The position numbers were made by a program, and so were the translations under genes. From NCBI RefSeq assembly GCF_016806065.1, contig NZ_CP032405.1:1224501-1288500 (forward strand): 64,000 nt of DNA, read 5' to 3'. Origin of the DNA: Rhizobium rosettiformans. GTDB taxonomy: Bacteria; Pseudomonadota; Alphaproteobacteria; Rhizobiales; Rhizobiaceae. The first letter of the stretch is position 1; each line of letters starts with the position of its first letter. Positions 24,618 to 34,049 of the stretch are shown here, piece after piece. The notes under the pieces were generated by a model. The model did not search any database. It saw only the letters and a list, made by a program, of their open reading frames with translations, and was not told the origin of the DNA.

Positions 24618-26555
24618 TCAGGCGCTTGCAGCCGCCTTGGCAGATGCCGGGACCTGACCATGCGCCTGCAACACGGCGGTGATCTCGTCGAGGATTGCAG
24701 GATCGTCGATCGTCGCGGGCATCTGCCAGGGCAGACCGTCGGCGATCTTCTGCATCGTCCCACGCAGGATCTTGCCTGACCGCGTCTTCGGCAAGCGATC
24801 GACCATCAGCACCATCTTGAAGGCTGCCACCGGCCCGATTTCATCGCGCACCAACTGAACGACTTCCTTGGCGATTACTCCATGGTCGCGATGCACGTTC
24901 TTTTTCAGGATGAGGAAGCCGCAGGGGATCTGTCCCTTCAACTCATCGGCAATCCCGATGACCGCACATTCCGCCACATCGGGATGCATGGCGCAGACCT
25001 CTTCCATGGCGCCGGTCGACAGACGGTGACCGGCACAATTGATGATGTCGTCGGTGCGGGCCATGACGAAGACATAGCCGTCTTCGTCGATGACGCCGGC
25101 ATCCGCCGTTTTGTAGTAACCGGGGAACTCTTCAAGGCAAGAAGTGCGAAAACGCTCGTCGGCATTCCAGAAGGTCACCAGGCAACCCGGGGGCAGGGGA
25201 AGCTTTGCAACAATGTTGCCGAGTGTTCCAGGGGCCACCGGATGTCCTGCATCATCAAGCACTTCGAGCGCATAGCCCGGCATGGCCTTGGTTGGTGAGC
25301 CATGTTTCACGGGAAGCAGTCCGAGGCCTGCGGGATTGGCGGCAATCGCCCAGCCCGTCTCAGTCTGCCACCAATGATCGATGACAGGGATCTTCAGGAT
25401 CCGCTCCGCCCATTTGAGCGTTTCCGGATCGGCCCGTTCACCGGCCAGAAAGAGAGCACGAAGGCCAGAGAGATCATAGCGCGCGACATGTTCACCCTCC
25501 GGATCGTCACGACGGATCGCGCGGAAGGCCGTCGGCGCCGTGAACAGCGCCTTCACATCATGGTCGCTCACCACACGCCAGAAGGTCCCGGCATCCGGCG
25601 TGCCCACCGGCTTGCCCTCGAAAATCACGGTGGCATTACCGGCCAAGAGCGGACCATAGACAATGTAGGAATGGCCGACGACCCATCCGATGTCAGAGGC
25701 GGCCCAGAAGACTTCTCCAGGCTTGACGCCATAGATGTTCTTCATCGTCCAATTGAGAGCCACCATATGGCCGCCATTGTCGCGGACGACGCCCTTGGGC
25801 TGACCTGTGGTTCCCGAGGTGTAGAGAACGTAGAGCGGGTCCGTCGCGGCCACCGGCACGCATTCGACAGACGAGCCGTTGATCTTTTCCTGTTCGATAG
25901 CCTGGGCCAGATCGACATCGCCGTGTTCGTAACGCAGCGGAGCATGATACTGGTCGCGTTGCAGGATAAGGCAATAATCGGGCTTCACCTTGGCCATGTC
26001 GATCGCCTGGTCGAGCATCGGTTTGTAGGGAACGATACGTCCGGGCTCGAGGCCGCAGCTTGCGCCGATCACCACTTTGGCGCCGGAATCGTCGATGCGG
26101 GTTGCGAGCTCATGCGCCGCAAAGCCGCCGAAGACCACGGAATGCACGGCGCCGATACGTGCGCAGGCAAGCATCGAGAAGACGGCTTCCGGGATCATCG
26201 GCATGTAGATGATGACCCTATCGCCCTTGACGACGCCGTGATTGCGCAAGACGGCCGCGATCGCGCTGACTTCCGTCAGCACCTGGTCATAGCTGTAGCG
26301 GGCCGTCTGACCGGTCATCGGACTGTCGTAGATGACGGCCGTGTCAGCACCACGCCCGGCTTCCACATGACGGTCGATGCAATTGTAGCAGGTATTGGTC
26401 TCGCCGCCGGCAAACCAACGGCCATAGGTGCCTTGTGAAGCGTCGAAGACTGCCTCCGGCGCCTTGAACCAATGAATTTCCTCCGCAGCCGTGGCCCAGA
26501 AGCCGTCCGGGTCTACCTTCCAGGAATCGTAGATGTCCTGATAGCTCTCGCGCAT
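24618..26555 (-). CDS. prpE: Propionyl-CoA synthetase (PrpE type)
   Basis: An adenylate-forming acyl-CoA synthetase of 645 residues. It is closely related to acetyl-CoA synthetase but carries PrpE-type features: MRESYQDIYDSWKVDPDGFWATAAEEIHWFK at the start, LYTSGTTGQPKGVVRDNGGHMVAL at the phosphate loop, and WWQTETGWAIAANPAGLGLLPVKHGS at the acyl pocket. The lysine of TRSGKILRGTMQ near residue 595 is the expected catalytic and acetylation residue. It activates propionate, and probably other short acids, for the methylmalonyl-CoA or methylcitrate route. It is convergent with trcR and upstream of a YggS-type gene on the same strand (111-base gap). Confidence 0.88.
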   Translation of the reverse strand: MRESYQDIYDSWKVDPDGFWATAAEEIHWFKAPEAVFDASQGTYGRWFAGGETNTCYNCIDRHVEAGRGADTAVIYDSPMTGQTARYSYDQVLTEVSAIAAVLRNHGVVKGDRVIIYMPMIPEAVFSMLACARIGAVHSVVFGGFAAHELATRIDDSGAKVVIGASCGLEPGRIVPYKPMLDQAIDMAKVKPDYCLILQRDQYHAPLRYEHGDVDLAQAIEQEKINGSSVECVPVAATDPLYVLYTSGTTGQPKGVVRDNGGHMVALNWTMKNIYGVKPGEVFWAASDIGWVVGHSYIVYGPLLAGNATVIFEGKPVGTPDAGTFWRVVSDHDVKALFTAPTAFRAIRRDDPEGEHVARYDLSGLRALFLAGERADPETLKWAERILKIPVIDHWWQTETGWAIAANPAGLGLLPVKHGSPTKAMPGYALEVLDDAGHPVAPGTLGNIVAKLPLPPGCLVTFWNADERFRTSCLEEFPGYYKTADAGVIDEDGYVFVMARTDDIINCAGHRLSTGAMEEVCAMHPDVAECAVIGIADELKGQIPCGFLILKKNVHRDHGVIAKEVVQLVRDEIGPVAAFKMVLMVDRLPKTRSGKILRGTMQKIADGLPWQMPATIDDPAILDEITAVLQAHGQVPASAKAAASA

Positions 26556-26666
26556 GTCGATCCTCCCATGACAACGCTTTAGGCTTTCGCCTTTACCGGC
26601 ATTTTAGGATCGACGAAGGAAGGAGGAAAGAGAGACCAAAGCGCTATGCCGAAGGTCTAAGGCAAC

Positions 26667-27326
26667 TTAACGTGTGCCAAAAATTGCCGATCCGACTCTG
26701 ACGCTCGTTGCTCCGAAGCCGATGGCGGTCTCAAAATCGCCGGACATGCCCATCGACAGCTTCGAAAGCCCGTTTTCCTCGGCGAGTTTGGCAAGCAGCG
26801 CAAAATGCGGCCCCGGGTTCTCATCGACCGGCGGGATGCACATGAGGCCCTCGACCTGCATCGCGAGTTCATCGAGGCAGAGTGCCACAAAGGACCGAAC
26901 ATCATCGGGCGAAATCCCGGCCTTCTGCGGCTCGAGACCGGTATTGACCTGAATGTAGAAGCGGATCGACCGGCCCTGCCGCTTCGTCTCGTCTGCGAGC
27001 GCCCGGGCGATCTTCTCGCGATCGACTGTCTCGATGACATCGAACAGGGCGACGGCATCGGCTGCCTTGTTCGACTGAAGCGGGCCGATCAGATGCAGTT
27101 CGAGATCAGGAGTTTCCGCCTTCAGATCAGGCCATTTCCCCTGGGCTTCCTGCACGCGGTTTTCCCCGAATACCCGCTGACCCTTAGCAATCGTCGGGCG
27201 GATATGCTCGGCATCGAAGGTCTTGGAAACAGCAACGAGTGAAATCGAATCCGGCTCACGACCGGCCTCCTGCGCAGCCTTAGCGATTTTGCCCCGGACG
27301 TCCTGGAGCCGCTCTTCAACCGACAT
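26667..27326 (-). CDS. YggS-family PLP-binding protein (PLP homeostasis protein)
   Basis: A single-domain, alanine-racemase-like barrel that binds pyridoxal phosphate and buffers its level; it has no established enzymatic activity. It has 219 residues. The PLP lysine is in LVAVSKTFDAEHIRP near residue 36. FGENRVQEAQGKWP, HLIGPLQSNK, VNTGLEPQKAGI, LMCIPP and LSMGMSGDFETAIGFGATSVRVGSAIFG follow in family order. ATG 27326 has GAGGG about 6 bases upstream. It is divergent from leuS. Confidence 0.93.
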   Translation of the reverse strand: MSVEERLQDVRGKIAKAAQEAGREPDSISLVAVSKTFDAEHIRPTIAKGQRVFGENRVQEAQGKWPDLKAETPDLELHLIGPLQSNKAADAVALFDVIETVDREKIARALADETKRQGRSIRFYIQVNTGLEPQKAGISPDDVRSFVALCLDELAMQVEGLMCIPPVDENPGPHFALLAKLAEENGLSKLSMGMSGDFETAIGFGATSVRVGSAIFGTR

Positions 27327-27519
27327 GCCCAACCCTCGTTTTCATCTGCCCGATATCTGGTGTGTTCAGATCTTTCGCCATGGGGTTAATGGCAGGCTGC
27401 GGCCATGGCAAGCGCTTGGCGGGAAAGGCCTTGCGAATGCCTCAAAAACTTGACGCTTGGCCGGTTTCGTGATGAAGGTCGGCCCTCTCTTTTTGATGCT
27501 ATTCCCGGAAATGCGATCC

Positions 27520-30141
27520 ATGGCTACCGAACGTTACAATCCGCGCGACGCCGAACCCCGTTGGCAGGCGAAATGGTCCGAAGACAAGGTCTTCGAGACC
27601 GACAATGCTGACCCGCGCGAGAAATACTACGTGCTTGAGATGTTCCCCTATCCGTCGGGACGCATCCATATGGGCCATGTCCGCAACTATGCGATGGGCG
27701 ATGTCGTGGCGCGCTACAAGCGTGCCCGTGGCTACAACGTGCTGCATCCGATGGGCTGGGACGCCTTTGGCATGCCGGCGGAAAACGCCGCGATGAAGAA
27801 CAAGGTCCACCCCAAGGCCTGGACCTATGAGAACATCGCGACCATGCGCGGTCAGCTGAAGTCGATGGGTCTGTCGCTGGACTGGTCGCGCGAATTCGCG
27901 ACCTGCGATGTCGATTACTATCACCGTCAGCAGCACCTCTTCCTGGATTTCCTGGAGAAAGGTCTCGTCTACCGCAAGAACTCCAAGGTCAACTGGGACC
28001 CGGAAGACATGACCGTGCTCGCCAACGAGCAGGTCATCGATGGCCGTGGATGGCGCTCCGGCGCGCTGGTCGAACAGCGTGAACTGACCCAGTGGTTCTT
28101 CAAGATCACCGACTTCAGCCAGGACCTGCTCGACGCGCTCGACGAACTCGATAACTGGCCGGAAAAGGTCCGGTTGATGCAGAAGAACTGGATCGGCCGC
28201 TCGGAAGGCATGGCCATCCGCTGGGAGGTCGCCTCCGGCAGCGAAGCCGGCGAAGTGACCGTCTACACCACCCGGCCCGACACCCTCTTTGGCGCCTCTT
28301 TCCTGGCGATTGCCGCTGATCACCCCTTGGCCAAGGAAGCGGCTGCACGAGACGCAGCGGTCGACGCCTTCTGCCAGGAATGCCGCCACGCCGGCACGTC
28401 GCTGGCAGCACTGGAAACGGCCGAGAAGAAGGGCATCGACACCGGTATCCGCGTGAAGCACCCGCTCGACCCGAGCTGGGAGCTGCCGGTCTATGTCGCG
28501 AACTTCGTCCTGATGGACTACGGCACGGGCGCGATCTTCGGCTGCCCTTCCGGCGACCAGCGCGACCTGGATTTCGCTCGCAAATATGACTTGCCCGTCG
28601 TCCCGGTTGTCATGCCGAGGGATGGTGATGCCGCAAGCTTTGCGATCGGCGACACCGCCTTCACCGATGATGGCGTGATGATCAATTCGCGTTTCCTGGA
28701 TGGCCTCTCGACGACGGATGCCTTCGAAGAAGTGGCGAACCGCTTGTCGTCTCAGCAACTGAACGGCGCGCCGCAGGGCGAACGCAAGGTCAACTTCCGT
28801 CTGCGCGACTGGGGCATCTCCCGACAGCGCTATTGGGGTTGCCCGATCCCAGTCATCCATTGCGATGACTGCGGCGTCGTGCCGGTCCCGAAGAAGGACC
28901 TGCCGGTCAAGCTTCCCGACGACGTGAGCTTCGACAAGCCGGGCAATCCGCTCGACCGTCACGCGACCTGGCGTCATGTCGCCTGCCCCCACTGCGGCAA
29001 AGACGCCCGTCGCGAGACGGACACCATGGATACCTTCGTCGATTCGAGCTGGTATTTCGCGCGTTTCACGGCACCCTGGGAAGACAATCCGACGGATCCC
29101 TCCGTTGCCAACCACTGGCTGCCGGTCGACCAGTATATCGGCGGCATTGAGCACGCGATCCTGCACCTGCTTTATTCGCGCTTCTTCACCCGCGCCATGC
29201 GCGAAACCGGTCATCTCGATCTGAAGGAACCCTTTAAGGGGCTCTTCACGCAGGGCATGGTCGTGCATGAGACCTACAGCATCGGCGAAGGTCTGCAGCG
29301 CGAATGGGTCGCCCCGGCAGACCTGCGTATCGAAGAGACCGATGGTGCACGTCGCGCATTCCTGCTCAGCAATGGCCAGGAAGCCAGGATCGGCTCGATC
29401 GAAAAGATGTCGAAGTCGAAGAAGAACGTCGTGGATCCCGATGACATCATCGGCTCCTACGGCGCCGATACGGCCCGCTTCTTCGTGCTCTCGGACTCAC
29501 CGCCGGATCGTGACGTTATCTGGTCCGAATCGGGCGTCGAAGGCGCGCACCGCTTCGTCCAGCGCGTCTGGCGTCTGGTCTCGGAGGCCGCCGAGCGGCT
29601 GAAGTCCGTACCTTCGAATCCGGCTAAGGACGGCGACGGGCTGGCAATCTCGCAGGCGGCGCACAAGACCTTGAAGGCTGTCCAGGGCGACCTCGACAAG
29701 CTGGCCTTCAACAAGGCGATTGCGCGCATCTACGAGCTGGTCAATGCACTGGCTGCACCGCTGACGAATGTTGCGGCAGGGCAGGGAGATGCAACTTACG
29801 TCGCTGCTGCCCGCAACGCGGCGGAGATCCTGGTACATCTGATCGCGCCAATGACGCCGCATCTCGCCGAGGAATGCTGGTCGGTCCTCGGAAACGACGG
29901 CCTGATCGCCAAGACGGACTGGCCGCAGTTCGACGAAGCGCTGGTCGCAGAGAACGAGATCGTTCTGCCGGTGCAGATCAACGGTAAGAAGCGTGCCGAA
30001 TTGACAATCGCGCGCGACGCAGACCAGAATGCCGTCCAGGAAGCCGTTCTGGCGCTCGACGCCGTCAAGGCCGTTCTCAATGGCCAGGCCCCGAAGAAGA
30101 TCATCGTTGTCCCGCTAAGGATCGTGAACATTGTCCTCTGA
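27520..30141 (+). CDS. leuS: Leucyl-tRNA synthetase
   Basis: A class I aminoacyl-tRNA synthetase of 873 residues that charges tRNA-Leu. [16 protein letters not shown] near residue 45 carries the HIGH-type motif HMGH. The editing domain (residues 225-420) includes [12 protein letters not shown] and [11 protein letters not shown]. The zinc-like insert DDCGVVPVP ... CPHCG and the KMSKS loop (EKMSKSKKN near residue 630) follow. ATG 27520 ([12 protein letters not shown]) is the family start; the frame is open upstream without recognisable content. lptE starts inside its last codons and holA follows, so leuS-lptE-holA form one operon, a common alphaproteobacterial order. Confidence 0.98.
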   Translation: MATERYNPRDAEPRWQAKWSEDKVFETDNADPREKYYVLEMFPYPSGRIHMGHVRNYAMGDVVARYKRARGYNVLHPMGWDAFGMPAENAAMKNKVHPKAWTYENIATMRGQLKSMGLSLDWSREFATCDVDYYHRQQHLFLDFLEKGLVYRKNSKVNWDPEDMTVLANEQVIDGRGWRSGALVEQRELTQWFFKITDFSQDLLDALDELDNWPEKVRLMQKNWIGRSEGMAIRWEVASGSEAGEVTVYTTRPDTLFGASFLAIAADHPLAKEAAARDAAVDAFCQECRHAGTSLAALETAEKKGIDTGIRVKHPLDPSWELPVYVANFVLMDYGTGAIFGCPSGDQRDLDFARKYDLPVVPVVMPRDGDAASFAIGDTAFTDDGVMINSRFLDGLSTTDAFEEVANRLSSQQLNGAPQGERKVNFRLRDWGISRQRYWGCPIPVIHCDDCGVVPVPKKDLPVKLPDDVSFDKPGNPLDRHATWRHVACPHCGKDARRETDTMDTFVDSSWYFARFTAPWEDNPTDPSVANHWLPVDQYIGGIEHAILHLLYSRFFTRAMRETGHLDLKEPFKGLFTQGMVVHETYSIGEGLQREWVAPADLRIEETDGARRAFLLSNGQEARIGSIEKMSKSKKNVVDPDDIIGSYGADTARFFVLSDSPPDRDVIWSESGVEGAHRFVQRVWRLVSEAAERLKSVPSNPAKDGDGLAISQAAHKTLKAVQGDLDKLAFNKAIARIYELVNALAAPLTNVAAGQGDATYVAAARNAAEILVHLIAPMTPHLAEECWSVLGNDGLIAKTDWPQFDEALVAENEIVLPVQINGKKRAELTIARDADQNAVQEAVLALDAVKAVLNGQAPKKIIVVPLRIVNIVL

Positions 30142-30646
30142 ATTCAAGCCTTCCAAGCTGCTTCGGCGCTCGGTTCTGATCGGCGCGGCTCTGCTGATGG
30201 CGGGCTGCCAGGCACGTCCGCTCTATCAGGACACCAACGGCGAAACCCGCGGTGCATTGGCTGCGATCGCCTATTCCGAAGCGACCAGCCGCATAGGCCT
30301 CGAGACGCGCAACCGATTGATCTTCTTGACCAGCGGCGGTGACGAAACGAAGACCCCGGAATATCGGGTCGACCTGACTGTCAGCGGTGGTGTCGAGGGC
30401 ATCCTTCTCGATGAAACCTCCGATACGGCAAACGCGGGTCGCGCCGTCGTCACGGGCACCTACACGCTGAAGCGGATATCCGACGACACGGTTCTGAAGA
30501 CGGGTCGCCGATCGGGTGTCGCCCTCTTCGATTATCCGCGCCAGGAGTTCGCAAAGCTCCGTGCCGTGCGTGATGCCGAGACACGCGCCGCCCGCGAGCT
30601 TGCCGAAATCATCTATGCCGACCTCGCCATGGCTCTCGGTCGCTGA
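30131..30646 (+). CDS. lptE: LPS-assembly lipoprotein LptE
   Basis: An outer-membrane lipoprotein that plugs and assembles the LptD pore for lipopolysaccharide export. It has 171 residues, with a signal peptide and a clear lipobox LLMAGC giving the acylated cysteine near residue 26. RPLYQD and the C-terminal [28 protein letters not shown] match rhizobial LptE as I recall it. The start is TTG 30131, because an in-frame stop lies 6 bases upstream and no ATG precedes the signal peptide. It overlaps the leuS end by 11 bases, which implies translational coupling. Confidence 0.88.
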   Translation: MSSEFKPSKLLRRSVLIGAALLMAGCQARPLYQDTNGETRGALAAIAYSEATSRIGLETRNRLIFLTSGGDETKTPEYRVDLTVSGGVEGILLDETSDTANAGRAVVTGTYTLKRISDDTVLKTGRRSGVALFDYPRQEFAKLRAVRDAETRAARELAEIIYADLAMALGR

Positions 30647-30655
30647 TCTGCGGCC

Positions 30656-31702
30656 ATGGTTGAGGTCAAATCCCACGAATTCGAAGGGTTCCTGGCCAAA
30701 TCGGCCAGGCACTACCGGATGTTCGTCATCTACGGACCGGATCGGGGTCTTGTTGCAGAGCGCGCGTCCCAGGTTGCCAAGACAACCGGTGTCGATCTCA
30801 ATGACGGCTTTGCACTGATCCGTCTGGATGCCTCGGACGTTCAATCCGATCCCGGTCGCCTCATCGATGAGGTGAACGCCTTCGGGCTGTTTGGCGGTGA
30901 GAAGCTGATTTGGGTCCGGGGCGCCGCCAACGAGAAGCAGTTGGTCGACGGATTGGCGCATCTCGCCTCACACCCTCCCGAAGGCAGCCATCTTCTGATC
31001 GAAGCCGGCGATCTCAAGAAGGGTTCAGCACTTCGCAAGGTCGCCGAAGGCGAGCGCAGCGTCGTCTGCATCGCCTGTTACCAGGATGATGCAAGGGCGC
31101 TGAATGGCCTGATCGACGCCGAACTGGCAGGCGCCAATCTGCGCATCACGCCGGCGGCACGAGAACTTTTGCTGGAATCGATCGGCGGCGATCGCATCGC
31201 CTCCCGCAACGAAATTCAGAAACTGGTCCTCTACTGCATGAAGGACGAGTTGATCGACGAGAACCATGTGCTCGAGATCGTTGGCGATGCGAGTGCTGTA
31301 TCGACCGACGAGGTCGTCGACGCGGTGCTCTCAGGTGATCCCGACGGATTTCTGCATGCCGTCCAGAAAGTCATTGCATCCAAAACGGCTGTCTTCCTCG
31401 TCCTGCAGGGCACGATGAAGCAGGTGCAGCTGCTGGAGACCATGCGCCTGGAGATGGAAGAGCGCCAGCAGCAGGCTTCTCAGGTCATGCAGACGCATGG
31501 GCGGGGAATTCACTTCAAGCGCAAACCGGTGATCGAGAAAGCGTTACGGAACTGGAATAGTTCGGATCTGGCGCGGGAAAGCGCAAGACTGAACGCGGCC
31601 ATCCTTCAAAGCCGCCAGAACGCGCAACTTGAAGACAATCTGGCGATCCAGACGCTTCTTGCGACGACACTTCAGTCAGCACGTCGCAATCGCCGTGGCT
31701 GA
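30656..31702 (+). CDS. holA: DNA polymerase III delta subunit
   Basis: The clamp-loader wrench subunit that opens the beta clamp during replication. It has 348 residues. MVEVKSHEFEGFLAKSARHYRMFVIYGPDRGLVAERA is the N-terminal AAA-like start without a functional P-loop, as in the family. LFGGEKLIWVRGAANEK, LLIEAGDLKKGSALRKVAE, and the C-terminal helical collar (IHFKRKPVIEKALRNWNSSDLARESARL) follow. It starts 10 bases after lptE. Its TGA stop abuts the oppositely oriented parB stop, giving TGATCA at 31700-31705. Confidence 0.95.
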   Translation: MVEVKSHEFEGFLAKSARHYRMFVIYGPDRGLVAERASQVAKTTGVDLNDGFALIRLDASDVQSDPGRLIDEVNAFGLFGGEKLIWVRGAANEKQLVDGLAHLASHPPEGSHLLIEAGDLKKGSALRKVAEGERSVVCIACYQDDARALNGLIDAELAGANLRITPAARELLLESIGGDRIASRNEIQKLVLYCMKDELIDENHVLEIVGDASAVSTDEVVDAVLSGDPDGFLHAVQKVIASKTAVFLVLQGTMKQVQLLETMRLEMEERQQQASQVMQTHGRGIHFKRKPVIEKALRNWNSSDLARESARLNAAILQSRQNAQLEDNLAIQTLLATTLQSARRNRRG

Positions 31703-32584
31703 TCAGCGGGCTTCGAGCAGGCGGCAGATCTCTTCCAGCTGGTCGAGCGTCTTGTAATTGATCTTCAACTGACCGCCGCCGCCCTTGTGGTTGATCGATA
31801 CGGACAAGCCGAGCCGATCCGAAAGGCTGCGCTCCAGAGCGATGGTATCAGAATCTTTGGATTCGCGTACTTCCGTCGGGGCAGGGGCATTCTGTGCCTT
31901 GATGTGGTTCTGCGCCAGCTTCTCGGCGTCGCGAACGGAAAGCCCCTTCTGGGCAATCGTCTTGGCAAGAACAACGGGATCGGGAGTGGAAACAAGCGCA
32001 CGCGCATGACCCGCCGACAGGCTGCCGTCGGCCAGCATGTCGCGAACCGGATCGGGGAGCTTCAATAGTCGAAGGCTGTTGGCAACATGGCTCCGGCTTT
32101 TGCCGATGATCTCACCCAGATCGTTCTGGGTATAGCCATGTTCTGCGATAAGCTGCTCATAGCCAAGCGCTTCTTCGAGCGGATTGAGATCGGCACGCTG
32201 GACGTTTTCGACGATGGCGAGCTCAAGAGCTGTCCGATCATCGACATCGCGAACGATGACGGGAATTTCAACGAGGCCGGCGAGTTGTGCCGCACGCCAG
32301 CGACGTTCGCCGGCAATGATTTCGTACCGATCGCTGCTCGTCGTCCGAACGACGACAGGCTGAACGATTCCGTGCTGGCGAATGGATCCGGCCAGATCCT
32401 GAAGTTCGGCCTCGTCGAAATACCGGCGAGGATTCTTGGGGCTACGGGCCACGAATTCGATCGGAACAGTCCGGTCCGCACTAACGGTTGGACGCGTCTC
32501 GCCTACGGGAACTGGCTGATCCATCTCGCCAATCAGCGCTGCAAGTCCGCGCCCAAGGCGCCGTTTCGATACGTCTTCGCTCAT
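31703..32584 (-). CDS. parB: Chromosome-partitioning protein ParB
   Basis: A CTP-dependent clamp that loads at parS sites and organises the origin region for segregation. It has 293 residues. The N-terminal KRRLGRGLAALIG is the ParA-stimulating tail. The CTPase/ParB-N domain shows NPRRYFDEAELQDLAGSIRQHGIVQPVVVR and IIAGERRWRAAQLAGL. The helix-turn-helix is YTQNDLGEIIGKSRSHVANSLRLLKLPD, followed by LSAGHARAL and a C-terminal dimerisation helix. ATG 32584 is chosen because AAGGG lies 7 bases upstream; GTG 32590 would be too close to it. It is downstream of parA by 21 bases. Its likely targets are the four parS-like sites in this window. Confidence 0.97.
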   Translation of the reverse strand: MSEDVSKRRLGRGLAALIGEMDQPVPVGETRPTVSADRTVPIEFVARSPKNPRRYFDEAELQDLAGSIRQHGIVQPVVVRTTSSDRYEIIAGERRWRAAQLAGLVEIPVIVRDVDDRTALELAIVENVQRADLNPLEEALGYEQLIAEHGYTQNDLGEIIGKSRSHVANSLRLLKLPDPVRDMLADGSLSAGHARALVSTPDPVVLAKTIAQKGLSVRDAEKLAQNHIKAQNAPAPTEVRESKDSDTIALERSLSDRLGLSVSINHKGGGGQLKINYKTLDQLEEICRLLEAR

Positions 32585-32605
32585 ACTCACACCCTTGTAC
32601 GAAGA

Positions 32606-33400
32606 TTAGGCGGCTTTGCGCTGCCGTTCGCGCTGAATGACTTCAGAAGCCAGTTGGAGATAGGCCTGGCTACCGGCGCATTTGAGATCGTAAAGGATAG
32701 CCGGCTTACCATAAGACGGAGCCTCAGAGACCCGAACATTTCTGGGAATGAGCGTCGCGTAAACCTTCTCGCCGAGATGCTCCCGCACATCGCTGACCAC
32801 CTGTTGCGCGAGATTATTGCGGGAATCGAACATTGTCAGCACGATACCCTGGATATCCAGAGACGGATTCACGGTCTGCCGTACCTGGTTGATGGTGTCG
32901 AGCAACTGGCTAAGACCTTCCAGCGCAAAGAATTCGCACTGCAACGGCACCAGGACTGAATGGGCTGCCGCCATGGCATTCATCGTCAAAAGGTTGAACG
33001 ATGGCGGGCAATCGAGCAGCACATAGCTATAAGCGCGCGCATCATCCTGATTGAGAGCCCTCTTCAGACGAAAGACCCGATCGGCCTGCTGCGAGATTTC
33101 CATTTCGAAACCGAGCAGGTCCATCGTGGATGGGACGATCGAAAGGTTCGGCACTGCCGTTTCAAGGACCGCCTCGCTGACCGAATGAGTGCCGATCAGC
33201 ACATCGTAAGAAGACAGGCGCCGATCACGACGGTCGATACCGAGGCCGGTACTCGCATTTCCCTGCGGGTCCAGGTCAACGATAAGCACCCGCTCTCCGA
33301 TCGCCGCCAGGGCTGTCGCCAGGTTGATCGCTGTCGTGGTCTTGCCCACACCACCCTTTTGGTTGGCGATGGTGATGATGCGGTTTTTCTCGAGACTCAT
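32606..33400 (-). CDS. parA: Chromosome-partitioning ATPase ParA
   Basis: A DNA-bound Walker-type ATPase that positions ParB-parS complexes. It has 264 residues. The deviant Walker A motif KGGVGKTTTAINL lies at residues 15-27, the A' motif VDLDPQGNASTGLG near 42, and Walker B YVLLDCPPSFNLL near 125. LIPRNVRVSEAPSYGKP near 215 is the chromosomal ParA/Soj signature. It lies between rsmG and parB in the conserved mnmG-rsmG-parA-parB order. Confidence 0.97.
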   Translation of the reverse strand: MSLEKNRIITIANQKGGVGKTTTAINLATALAAIGERVLIVDLDPQGNASTGLGIDRRDRRLSSYDVLIGTHSVSEAVLETAVPNLSIVPSTMDLLGFEMEISQQADRVFRLKRALNQDDARAYSYVLLDCPPSFNLLTMNAMAAAHSVLVPLQCEFFALEGLSQLLDTINQVRQTVNPSLDIQGIVLTMFDSRNNLAQQVVSDVREHLGEKVYATLIPRNVRVSEAPSYGKPAILYDLKCAGSQAYLQLASEVIQRERQRKAA

Positions 33401-33415
33401 TTGGCACCCGAACCG

Positions 33416-34048
33416 TTAAACCCTGCGCGTCAGAGAGGTGATCTCCAAGATCACGGAATCTTCCTCGACAACGCTTTGATGTTTTACCAGATCGAAGTCC
33501 CAGCGACCACGCGCTTTATCGATCTCGGACTGATAATCCCGACCTTTATGGAAGATCAACTTGAGATTTGGATTGGCAAGTGCCCAGGGGTGGGCATAGG
33601 CGAACAGCAAATCAAGTTCGGCAAGGGCGCGCGCGGATATGAAGTCAGGCGCTGGCAGCTTCGAAGCGGCGTCCTCGATCCGGAGAGGGTGCACGGACGC
33701 CCGAGCGCCTGTCTCCAAAATCGCCGTCCGCAGGAAGCCGCACTTCTTGTTGTTACTTTCGACAAGATCTACCCATCCAGCTTGGCTTTCCGCGAGGGTG
33801 ATCGCCGTGATGATACCCGGAAATCCCCCGCCGCTCCCAAGATCGATCCACCGGCCCGAAGTCGGCACAATGTTTCGGAGTTGCAACGAGTCTGCAATAT
33901 GGCGCGTCCATAGCTGTTCCAGCGTTGAAGGCGCTATGAGATTGATTCTAGCAGCCCATTTCAGAAAGAGGTTTGCAAAGCGATCAAGGCGCTCCTGCGT
34001 TTCACGTGAAACATCGATTCCATACGGAGCACTTTTCGTTCTTTGCAT
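33416..34048 (-). CDS. rsmG: 16S rRNA (guanine527-N7) methyltransferase
   Basis: A SAM-dependent methyltransferase (formerly GidB) that modifies G527 of 16S rRNA. It has 210 residues. [44 protein letters not shown] (SAM site) and [21 protein letters not shown] are family motifs. ATG 34048 ([11 protein letters not shown]) starts directly after the mnmG stop, with one base between, so the two are coupled. Residues 12-17 (DVSRET) are encoded by a parS site, as is common for this gene in other bacteria. Confidence 0.96.
   Translation of the reverse strand: MQRTKSAPYGIDVSRETQERLDRFANLFLKWAARINLIAPSTLEQLWTRHIADSLQLRNIVPTSGRWIDLGSGGGFPGIITAITLAESQAGWVDLVESNNKKCGFLRTAILETGARASVHPLRIEDAASKLPAPDFISARALAELDLLFAYAHPWALANPNLKLIFHKGRDYQSEIDKARGRWDFDLVKHQSVVEEDSVILEITSLTRRV
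33998..34013. promoter_or_regulatory. parS site 1 (within rsmG)
   Basis: CGTTTCACGTGAAACA matches the bacterial parS consensus TGTTTCACGTGAAACA at 15 of 16 positions. It lies inside the 5' end of rsmG, about 6.5 kb left of the origin candidate. Confidence 0.92.
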
Positions 34049-34049
34049 A

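Noticed and set aside
27378..27470. A 30-codon frame upstream of leuS as a leucine leader peptide
   Set aside because: Only four scattered leucine codons and no convincing hairpins behind it, unlike the clustered Thr/Lys codons ahead of asd.
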